This document shows positions 1-5,440 of a stretch of 10,762 nt of DNA, piece by piece. The stretch lies in the NCBI GenBank assembly GCA_937998635.1, contig CALLDA010000086.1:1-10762 (forward strand). The letters are read 5' to 3'. The notes below the pieces were generated by a model, which was not told the origin of the DNA, did no database searches, and saw only the letters and a list, made by a program, of their open reading frames with translations. The first letter of the stretch is position 1. Each line of letters starts with the position of its first letter. The position numbers and the translations under genes were made by a program. The stretch comes from an uncultured Pseudomonadales bacterium (GTDB lineage: Bacteria > Pseudomonadota > Gammaproteobacteria > Pseudomonadales > Porticoccaceae).

Positions 1-357
1 AAATAAAGATCAAGCACACTTTGTGCCAATAACTTATGTGAACAGCTGTACCTGCTAATAAGGAAGTCTTTTAGAAACTTATGGTCCATTAGCCCGGGGC
101 ATGGGTGGTTGTCGGATACATTTCCAGAGAGTTAGGCAATAAATAACTGAGCGACATAGGTGCTATATATTTAGTTATGACTGGTTATGGTGCATGTGCC
201 TCACAATCAGGCAACGATTTGGTGCACTCAGGTAACTGGTGATGCACTGAACTGGATTCTTCTTCGTTAATGTCGGCGGGGTGAATGATTCTACAGGGCG
301 GTGTTCGTGGGTAAATTTGGTGCTTCTGACTAAATTTGTGGCTTTGTTGTAACAATT
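1..357. other. Non-coding region upstream of nasA
   Basis: No credible gene is visible here. Reverse-strand open frames of 62 and 83 codons across 175-436 have no recognisable protein character, and the longer one overlaps the sigma-54 promoter, so I treat them as chance. The first 170 bases contain stops in all three forward frames, so no upstream forward gene runs in from the left edge beyond position 58 at most. The right-hand part (about 178-324) holds repeated TGGTGC half-sites described separately. No clear terminator for an upstream gene was found. Confidence 0.6.
178..226 (+). promoter_or_regulatory. Candidate NtrC enhancer, two sites 32 bp apart
   Basis: TGGTGC occurs at 188-193 and 220-225, so the starts are exactly 32 bp, about three helical turns, apart. 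The 17-base window 210-226 resembles the known NtrC site pattern TGCAC-N7-GTGCA: its right half is TTTGGTGCA and its left half GGCAAC matches partly. The window 178-194 has a perfect right half but a weak left half. A third TGGTGC lies at 318-323. The spacing matches that of the paired NtrC sites upstream of E. coli glnA. The pair lies about 165-200 bp upstream of the predicted sigma-54 start site. Inference: a nitrogen-responsive enhancer for the transporter gene. Confidence 0.5.
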
Positions 358-373
358 TGGCACAGCTATTGCT
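358..373 (+). promoter_or_regulatory. Sigma-54 (RpoN) promoter of nasA
   Basis: The sequence reads TGGCAC, five bases, then TTGCT. The GG and GC dinucleotides are separated by exactly ten bases, which is the invariant sigma-54 spacing, and both elements match consensus in full. The predicted transcription start is near 384, giving a leader of about 68 bases before the GTG start at 452. Nitrate assimilation genes in gammaproteobacteria are commonly under RpoN and NtrC, so the position fits the gene. A perfect inverted repeat AGCTAT/ATAGCT (364-380) overlies the -12 element. Confidence 0.8.
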
Positions 374-409
374 CATAGCTTTACTTTTACAAGCTTGAGC
401 CAGATGTAC

Positions 410-424
410 GCTGGGATGCCCAGC
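410..424 (+). promoter_or_regulatory. Short hairpin in the nasA mRNA leader
   Basis: GCTGGG (410-415) and CCCAGC (419-424) form a perfect six-pair GC-rich stem with a three-base loop ATG. It ends about 17 bases before the ribosome binding site GAGGAG (441-446) and is not followed by a T-run, so it is not an intrinsic terminator. Its role is unknown; it may stabilise or fold the leader. It does not have the hexaloop form bound by NasT-type antiterminators. Confidence 0.35.
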
Positions 425-451
425 TGAATTAAACAATAGTGAGGAGTCACC

Positions 452-1939
452 GTGTCGGAAAACGTAAAGCCGCAGTCTGAAAAATTGAATTTATTATCGT
501 TCTCTGGCAAGTATCGAATTTTGCATAGCACCTGGATGGCCTTTTTTATCAGCTTTATGGTGTGGTTCAACCACGCACCTTTGATGGTCGTTATTCGCGA
601 AGTGTTTGCGCTCAGTGATCAAGAAGTCAAAGTGCTTTTGTTGCTCAACGTGGCATTAACTATTCCGGCACGAATTGTGGTGGGTATGCTAGTAGATAGT
701 TACGGCCCACGACGTTTGTTCTCCGGCATCCTGGTTATTTCTGGCTGCCTGTGTTGCTTCTTTGCCTTAGCCCAGAACTTTCAACAATTGGCTCTTGCGC
801 GATTTCTTCTGGGCTTTATCGGTGCCGGGTTTGTGGTCGGTATTCGCATGATTGGTGAATGGTTTCCTGCCAAACAAGCGGGCGCGGCTCAAGGTATTTA
901 TGGCGGCTGGGGTAATTTTGGTTCGGCGGCTTCGGCCATGGCCTTACCGGCTTTGGCTCTGTGGTTTGGTGGCGACAATGGCTGGCGTTATGCATTGCTG
1001 TGTACAGCGGCCATTTCAGTGGCTTATGGCATATTCTATTTTTTTACAGTGAGTGATAGCCCGAAAGGCTCAACCTACTTTAAATCCAAAAAAATGGGCG
1101 CTATGGAGGTCACCAGTAAGGGTGACCTGATGCTTTATTTAGTGATGAGTGTGCCGATTTATGGCGCGCTGAGTTTGTTGGTATGGAAGCTGTCACCGGG
1201 CGGTGTGAGCTGGTTTAGCGCAAGCGCCTGTTATTCGTTGTACACAATTATAGCGGCTGTTTACCTGGTTCAGGCTTATAAAATTGTCCAGGTGAACAAG
1301 GAAATTTTTGACAAAGAAGTCCCGGAAATTTTCCGTTATCAATTTAAACAGGTGGCGATTCTTGACCTGGCCTACCTGGTCACCTTTGGTTCGGAGTTGG
1401 CACTGGTATCGATGTTACCCCTGTTTTATGTGGATACCTTTGAGCTATCGGCTGTCAGCGCCGGTCTTTTGGCAGGGACTTATCCGGTGATGAATTTAAT
1501 CGCTCGCCCTGGTGGTGGTGTGATGAGTGATAAGGTCGGCCGCAGGCGCACCCTGGTGATTCTATTCTCAGGTATTGTCGGCAGTTTTTTTGTGCTCGGT
1601 CAGGTGACCTCCGATTGGGCGGTTCCGGTAGTCGTGCTGATCACGCTGGTCTGTGGCCTGTTCGCCAAGGGTGGTTCCGGTGCAGTTTTCGCCATGGTGC
1701 CTTTGATCAGTCGGCGCATGACCGGGCAGGTCGCGGGTATGGCCGGAGCCTATGGCAATGTCGGTGGCCTGGTGTTTTTAACCGTGCTGTCCTTTGTTGC
1801 GCCTCAGGTGTTTTTTCTGGTGATTGGCGGTGTTGCAGCGGTGGTGCTGGCATGTATTGTTTTTTGGTTAGAAGAGCCTAAAGGCCAGACCGCAGAGATT
1901 CTTGAAGACGGTACGGTGCAGATGATCGATGTCGCCTGA
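452..1939 (+). CDS. nasA: Nitrate/nitrite transporter, MFS NNP family (NasA/NarK type)
   Basis: Predicted inner-membrane transporter importing nitrate (possibly also nitrite) for assimilation. At 495 residues with about twelve hydrophobic segments it has the normal length for the family. Diagnostic features are the MFS loop GMLVDSYGPRR (residues 78-88), the first nitrate signature GWGNFGSAA (152-160) and the second, GAYGNVGG (432-439). A second MFS loop, GGGVMSDKVGRRR, lies near 354-366. Arg74 sits in TM2, where family members carry a substrate-binding Arg (inference). The start is GTG, supported by GAGGAG five bases upstream; no better in-frame start is seen. Expression is probably from the sigma-54 promoter at 358-373, hence nitrogen-limited. 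The next gene downstream is a PP2C/kinase fusion, as next to nasA in Pseudomonas aeruginosa, which favours an assimilatory NasA role over respiratory NarK. Family call is firm; transport direction and substrate preference are inferred. Confidence 0.92.
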   Translation: MSENVKPQSEKLNLLSFSGKYRILHSTWMAFFISFMVWFNHAPLMVVIREVFALSDQEVKVLLLLNVALTIPARIVVGMLVDSYGPRRLFSGILVISGCLCCFFALAQNFQQLALARFLLGFIGAGFVVGIRMIGEWFPAKQAGAAQGIYGGWGNFGSAASAMALPALALWFGGDNGWRYALLCTAAISVAYGIFYFFTVSDSPKGSTYFKSKKMGAMEVTSKGDLMLYLVMSVPIYGALSLLVWKLSPGGVSWFSASACYSLYTIIAAVYLVQAYKIVQVNKEIFDKEVPEIFRYQFKQVAILDLAYLVTFGSELALVSMLPLFYVDTFELSAVSAGLLAGTYPVMNLIARPGGGVMSDKVGRRRTLVILFSGIVGSFFVLGQVTSDWAVPVVVLITLVCGLFAKGGSGAVFAMVPLISRRMTGQVAGMAGAYGNVGGLVFLTVLSFVAPQVFFLVIGGVAAVVLACIVFWLEEPKGQTAEILEDGTVQMIDVA

Positions 1940-1940
1940 T

Positions 1941-2007
1941 AGCGCTGAAACAATCAGTGCTGCAACAAGGGCGCTTGTCCATCGGAATGGTTCTTTACCG
2001 ATGCAAG
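1941..2007 (+). promoter_or_regulatory. Two hairpins in the nasA-kinase intergenic RNA
   Basis: The first stem pairs AGCGCTG (1941-1947) with CAGTGCT (1955-1961), seven pairs with one G-U, immediately after the transporter stop. The second pairs CTTG plus CATCGG (1974-1977, 1980-1985, with a two-base bulge) with CCGATGCAAG (1998-2007). The second stem covers the AAGG at 2005-2008, the only purine-rich candidate ribosome binding site before the kinase ATG at 2024. Neither hairpin is followed by a T-run, so read-through is expected. They could lower kinase translation relative to the transporter or protect the processed mRNA end. This is inferred from pairing only. Confidence 0.4.
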
Positions 2008-2023
2008 GCAGTAAACTACGGCC

Positions 2024-3733
2024 ATGGAAATGAGCGAACTCATCAGCGTTGGTCAGTATTCAGACCGCGGTGCCAAAGCCGAGAACCAGGATAGCTATGG
2101 CGTTCTCGTTCCCGATTCCCCGGCTATCGATTACAAAGGCATTGTCGCGGTTATTGCCGACGGCGTAAGCAGTTGTGACGAAGCCAAAGTCGCCAGTGAG
2201 ACCTGCGTCAATAGCCTGATGCACGACTACTACTGCACGCCGGATTCCTGGACGGTTAAGACCTCTATCGAAAAAGTATTGCTCGCCACTAATCGCTGGC
2301 TATACAGCCACGGGCAGCAAGACCCCCATGGCCAGAAAGGTATGGCCACGACGCTTAGCGCTATGGTGATTAAATCTTCCACGGCCCACCTGTTCCATAT
2401 TGGTGACACTCGGATCTATCAATTATCCAACAATGATCTGGAGTTGCTGACCCAGGATCACTGCATATGGGCCTCTGAAGATAAAAACTATTTAACCCGT
2501 GCAGTGGGCATCGACCTGCGTATGGACATCGACTATAAAAAAATACCCGTGCAAGTAGGCGATATATTTGTTTTGACCACCGACGGGGTACATGAGTACT
2601 TGCCGACCACACAAATTAAAGATTTTATCGCCAGCTACCCCGACAACCTCGATAGGGCAGCGAAAGAGATAGCCACCGTCGCCCTCAAAAATGGCAGTCC
2701 TGACAATGTTACCTGCCAGATAATCCGCATTAACCAGATACCCGGTGTGGGCGAGGACGCCCTTTATAAAAAGCTCACTGAACTGCCGTTCCCCCCTGAA
2801 TTGTCGGCAGGCATGAAACTCGACGGCTACAAAATATTAAGGGAAGTGCATTCCAGTACCCGCACCCAGGTTTATCTGGCTTTGGATGAAGATAGCGGCA
2901 AGCAGGTGGTATTGAAAACCCCTTCGGTGAATTACGAAGATGATCCGGTGTTTCTCGACATGTTTATGCATGAAGAATGGGTGGGAAGTCGTTTAGATAA
3001 CAACCACGTATTACGTGTTGTTGATCAGGAGAGACCACGGAATTTTTTGTATTATGTCTCCGAGTACATCGACGGTCAGACCTTGCGGGGCTGGATGAAT
3101 GACAATCCGGAGCCTGATCTAAACGTGGTCAGAGAAATCGTTGGACAAATTTCCCGTGGAATAATGGCCTTCCACAACAAGGAAATGATTCATCAGGATT
3201 TGAAACCCGAAAATATTATGATCGACAACGAAGGCACCGTTAAGATCATCGACTTTGGTTCGACCAAGATTGCGGGTATTGAGGAAATTACCACGCCTCT
3301 GGATCGCCTGACTCTGCTCGGCACTAAAAATTACACAGCCCCCGAATATTTACAGGGTTATCCCTGCTCCACCCGCTCAGATATTTTTTCGCTGGGGGTT
3401 ATTGTCTACGAGATGATCACCGGGCGATTGCCCTATGGTGAGAAGTATGACGAGGGGTCAATTCAGAGGGTCAACTATATCCCGGCTCGCCAGCGCTTAC
3501 CCGAGTTGCCTGTCTGGATTGATGGTGCGCTGGGAAAAGCCGTCCATAAAAATGCTCAACGCCGTTATGGCGAACTTTCAGAGTTTGTTCACGATCTTGC
3601 CAATCCCAACGAAGCATTTCTCGGGGTGGACAGTGAGCCCTTGTTGGTTCGTGATCCTCAGGCATTTTGGCGAGGCTTAACCGCCATCAGCCTTATCATC
3701 AACGGTCTCTTGCTGATCAAACTATTCTGGTGA
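2024..3733 (+). CDS. Bifunctional PP2C phosphatase / Ser-Thr protein kinase, membrane-anchored
   Basis: One 569-residue chain carries two opposing signalling activities. Residues about 5-240 are a PP2C phosphatase with the metal-binding motifs in order: ENQDSY (20-25), ADGV (45-48), HIGDTR (125-130), TTDGV (185-189) and SPDN (225-228). Residues about 265-530 are a Hanks-type kinase: Lys298 in VVLK, HQDLKPEN (390-397, catalytic Asp392), IDFG (409-412), APE (439-441) and SDIFSLG (452-458). The glycine loop is degenerate (VHSSTRTQV, 275-283). A hydrophobic helix at about 549-568 ends the protein, so it is tail-anchored with both domains cytoplasmic. The gene follows the nitrate transporter after 84 bases and is probably co-transcribed. 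In P. aeruginosa the homologous gene lies between nasA and nirB. The target is unknown; the transporter or nitrite reductase are guesses. A second ATG at 2030 is possible; the ribosome site AAGG is weak and far (15 bases). Confidence 0.9.
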   Translation: MEMSELISVGQYSDRGAKAENQDSYGVLVPDSPAIDYKGIVAVIADGVSSCDEAKVASETCVNSLMHDYYCTPDSWTVKTSIEKVLLATNRWLYSHGQQDPHGQKGMATTLSAMVIKSSTAHLFHIGDTRIYQLSNNDLELLTQDHCIWASEDKNYLTRAVGIDLRMDIDYKKIPVQVGDIFVLTTDGVHEYLPTTQIKDFIASYPDNLDRAAKEIATVALKNGSPDNVTCQIIRINQIPGVGEDALYKKLTELPFPPELSAGMKLDGYKILREVHSSTRTQVYLALDEDSGKQVVLKTPSVNYEDDPVFLDMFMHEEWVGSRLDNNHVLRVVDQERPRNFLYYVSEYIDGQTLRGWMNDNPEPDLNVVREIVGQISRGIMAFHNKEMIHQDLKPENIMIDNEGTVKIIDFGSTKIAGIEEITTPLDRLTLLGTKNYTAPEYLQGYPCSTRSDIFSLGVIVYEMITGRLPYGEKYDEGSIQRVNYIPARQRLPELPVWIDGALGKAVHKNAQRRYGELSEFVHDLANPNEAFLGVDSEPLLVRDPQAFWRGLTAISLIINGLLLIKLFW

Positions 3734-3734
3734 G

Positions 3735-3760
3735 TCGGCTTGAAGCCTGGATCAGGCCGA
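3735..3760. other. Weak hairpins between convergent kinase and phaD-like genes
   Basis: The 41-base gap between the two convergent stop codons contains GCCTG/CAGGC (3745-3757, loop GAT), and alternatively TCGGC/GCCGA (3735-3739 with 3756-3760). The two pairings compete. No T-run follows on either strand, so this is at best a weak or factor-dependent termination region for both genes. Confidence 0.25.
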
Positions 3761-3774
3761 GCTCGAAAGTGGAT

Positions 3775-4416
3775 TCACCTGTATTCTTCCCTCAGCACAT
3801 TTAAATGCGCCTGATGAGCCGGGTCAAGATAAGGTAGTAATAGCGAGAGCACTTGATAAACACCCTGGCTCAAATCATCCCCGGTCAGACCTGCTTCGGA
3901 TGTGGCAGAAAAGTGTTGTTTGAAACTGATCCATTGCGTGCAAATCAATAGCATCGTTAAGCTGAGATCTTTCAGTAAGGTTTCTGAGTCGACAGTTAGC
4001 GCCCCGCACAGGGAAAGTTGCTTGAGCAGGTCGAGTAAGGCATCGTTTAGTTTCTGCAAAACACGTCGAAACTTTGGCCCCAGCGACGGGCATTTTGAGA
4101 TGATGTAATCGGTATCTTGATAGATGAATCGATATTGTAAAGCTAACTCAAAACTAACATGGAGAAAGAACCAGATATCTTCAATGGTCTGTTGTTCCGC
4201 GAATGTTTGCTTTAGCAGAGGGCTCAGCGCTTGCTCATATTGAACAAATAGCTGTTCTATCAATTGGTCCTTATTTTTATAGTGGTAATAGAGGTTGCCA
4301 GGGCTGATATCCAGTTCGAGAGCGACGTGGTTGGTCGATACGCCTGGCGTACCCAGTGTGTTAAATAGCACCAGGCTGGTGTCGAGAATGCGTTGTTTGG
4401 TGCTTGGTTTGCTCAA
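3775..4416 (-). CDS. phaD: TetR-family regulator, PhaD-like
   Basis: A 213-residue TetR/AcrR regulator. Residues about 6-50 are the DNA-binding domain, with helix-turn-helix around VSTNHVALELDISPGNLYYHYKNK (26-49). From memory, it matches Pseudomonas PhaD at many diagnostic positions: RIL...LFN, VST, ELDISPGNLYYH, EQALSPLL, YRF.YQD and YQV..LLLPYL near the C-terminus. That extends into the ligand-binding domain, so it is more than a generic HTH match. PhaD in pseudomonads controls medium-chain PHA genes including phasins and is thought to sense a fatty-acid-derived ligand. Here it is divergent from a phasin gene, which fits. The start is TTG at 4416, supported by AAGG nine bases upstream (4426-4429); no in-frame ATG lies nearby. 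An autoregulatory operator could be the palindrome at 4550-4573. The TetR call is very firm, PhaD orthology moderately so. Confidence 0.85.
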   Translation of the reverse strand: MSKPSTKQRILDTSLVLFNTLGTPGVSTNHVALELDISPGNLYYHYKNKDQLIEQLFVQYEQALSPLLKQTFAEQQTIEDIWFFLHVSFELALQYRFIYQDTDYIISKCPSLGPKFRRVLQKLNDALLDLLKQLSLCGALTVDSETLLKDLSLTMLLICTQWISFKQHFSATSEAGLTGDDLSQGVYQVLSLLLPYLDPAHQAHLNVLREEYR

Positions 4417-4632
4417 ACGTGATGGCCTTGTAATGTATTGCCTGGTAGCACTTATCTGGTGAAAACGCCCTTTGTTTGAGAGCTTTCAGAGTATTTAGTT
4501 GGGTTTTAGTTATTTTGCTCTAAATAATTTGGGTATCTTGTTTTCCAGGCTGCGAAGTCATAGAGCTTTGCAGAGAAACTGTGCAGTCTGCAGCGTAGTT
4601 TAATCAATAGACAAATTTGAAGCGAGGTTATC
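4417..4632. promoter_or_regulatory. Divergent promoter region with operator-like palindrome
   Basis: These 216 bases separate the divergent phaD-like and phasin genes and must hold both promoters. CTGCGAAG (4550-4557) and CTTTGCAG (4566-4573) form an imperfect inverted repeat, seven of eight pairs with an eight-base centre, a size typical of TetR-family operators. TGCAG recurs at 4582-4586 and 4588-4592. No -35/-10 pair is convincing; the AT-rich stretch about 4496-4530 is the likeliest place for a promoter. The phasin ribosome binding site AGCGAGG (4621-4627) lies five bases before its ATG. That PhaD binds this site is inference. Confidence 0.45.
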
Positions 4633-5241
4633 ATGGCTACTGCAAAAGCGTTAAAAAACGAAAGAGTGAGGAAGATTCTGGATAAGAACGATGAGTTGGT
4701 TCACAAAACCGTCGATAAAAGCCAGGAGCTTACGGAAAAAGCCTTAGAGCGAAATCGAGATATATGGTTAGCCGGTCTCGGCGCCTTTTCTAAAGCGCGC
4801 GAAGAAAGCGGCGAGCTATTTAGTAAATTAGTTGAGTCTGGTGAGAAATTTGAAGATCGCTATAAAAGTTTTGTTGATGAAAGTAGTGATTCCGCGCTGA
4901 AAACAGTGACTACTCTGCTTGACAAAATTCCCAACCCATCAGAGAAAATTGAAGATGTGTTCGATTCCAGGGTTGCGAAAACCCTCAAGCGCCTCGGTGT
5001 GGTGCCAACTGTCAATGCCCTGCAAACACTTTCACAGCAGGTTGAAAATTTAACTGAGCTGATTGAAGAGTACGTCGATACGACGCCAGAGAAAAAAGTA
5101 ACTGTAAAAAAAGTTGCAGCTAAAGCGCCCGTTAAGCGCAAGCCAGGGGCGAAAAAAGCACCAGTAAAAAAGGCGGCAGTGAAAAAAGCCGCCGTCAAGA
5201 AAACAGTCGTTAAAAAAGAACCGACTAAGAAGGTCGCTTAA
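4633..5241 (+). CDS. PHA granule-associated phasin, PhaF/PhaI-like with histone-like tail
   Basis: A 202-residue phasin, predicted to coat polyhydroxyalkanoate or lipid granules. Residues about 25-85 hold the amphipathic phasin helix with the family signature RDIWLAGLGAFSKA (42-55) and LFSKLVESGEKFE (62-74). DSRVAKTLKRLGVVPT (111-126) followed by a heptad-like segment VNALQTLSQQVENLTELIEE (127-146) is the usual oligomerisation coiled coil. Residues about 154-202 are Lys/Ala/Val/Pro rich with five KK-ended pentads. This resembles the histone H1-like tail of Pseudomonas PhaF, which binds DNA and helps partition granules. The protein is shorter than classical PhaF (about 250 residues). No signal peptide is seen, so it is cytoplasmic. 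The ATG is supported by AGCGAGG five bases upstream. Transcription is divergent from the phaD-like gene and ends at 5319-5352. PhaF-like is favoured over PhaI because of the tail. Confidence 0.9.
   Translation: MATAKALKNERVRKILDKNDELVHKTVDKSQELTEKALERNRDIWLAGLGAFSKAREESGELFSKLVESGEKFEDRYKSFVDESSDSALKTVTTLLDKIPNPSEKIEDVFDSRVAKTLKRLGVVPTVNALQTLSQQVENLTELIEEYVDTTPEKKVTVKKVAAKAPVKRKPGAKKAPVKKAAVKKAAVKKTVVKKEPTKKVA
5158..5232 (+). repeat. Five 15-bp units encoding KK-ended pentapeptides
   Basis: Residues 176-200 of the phasin read as five pentads, each ending in KK: APVKK, AAVKK, AAVKK, TVVKK, EPTKK. The DNA units are diverged at third positions, so the repeat is kept at protein level rather than by recent slippage. 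It gives a regularly spaced positive charge suited to DNA contact. Confidence 0.75.
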
Positions 5242-5318
5242 GGGCTGCCCCAGACAGCGTAATCAGGGTAGCCTTCTTCAGGTTCCACCGGTTTTTGCTG
5301 AGCGTACACCCTGTTAGG

Positions 5319-5352
5319 AAGAATCGCATGGTATGATCATGCGATTCTTTTA
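5319..5352 (+). terminator. Intrinsic terminator of the phasin gene
   Basis: AAGAATCGCATG (5319-5330) and CATGCGATTCTT (5338-5349) form a perfect twelve-pair stem with a seven-base loop. It is followed by further Ts (TTTATT), 78 bases after the phasin stop. On the minus strand the stem is followed only by TTCC-type sequence, so it would serve the convergent gene at 5441 less well. The rest of the 5242-5440 gap shows nothing else recognisable. Confidence 0.85.
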
Positions 5353-5440
5353 TTGGTCTATATTATAGGCCTACCTTATTGGCCTCGATTTTTCAGTGCT
5401 GCTTTAACGAATATCTGTTTAGTCCTGCTTTGCCCCTTAT

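Noticed and set aside
410..424. NasT-type antitermination leader in front of nasA
   Set aside because: The only stem has a three-base loop with no T-run after it, and the predicted leader is too short for the two-hexaloop arrangement plus a terminator.
175..436. Reverse-strand open frames of 62 and 83 codons upstream of nasA
   Set aside because: They overlap each other, the NtrC-like sites and, for the longer one, the sigma-54 promoter. They have no recognisable domain, and their composition looks random.
3735..3760. Bidirectional intrinsic terminator between convergent genes
   Set aside because: The stems are only five pairs, compete with each other and lack T-runs, so I list them as weak structure only.
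4860..5198. Antisense frame of 112 codons with repeated AAFFT
   Set aside because: It is the complement of the Lys/Ala-rich phasin tail; the repeat is a by-product of the KK pentads on the real strand.
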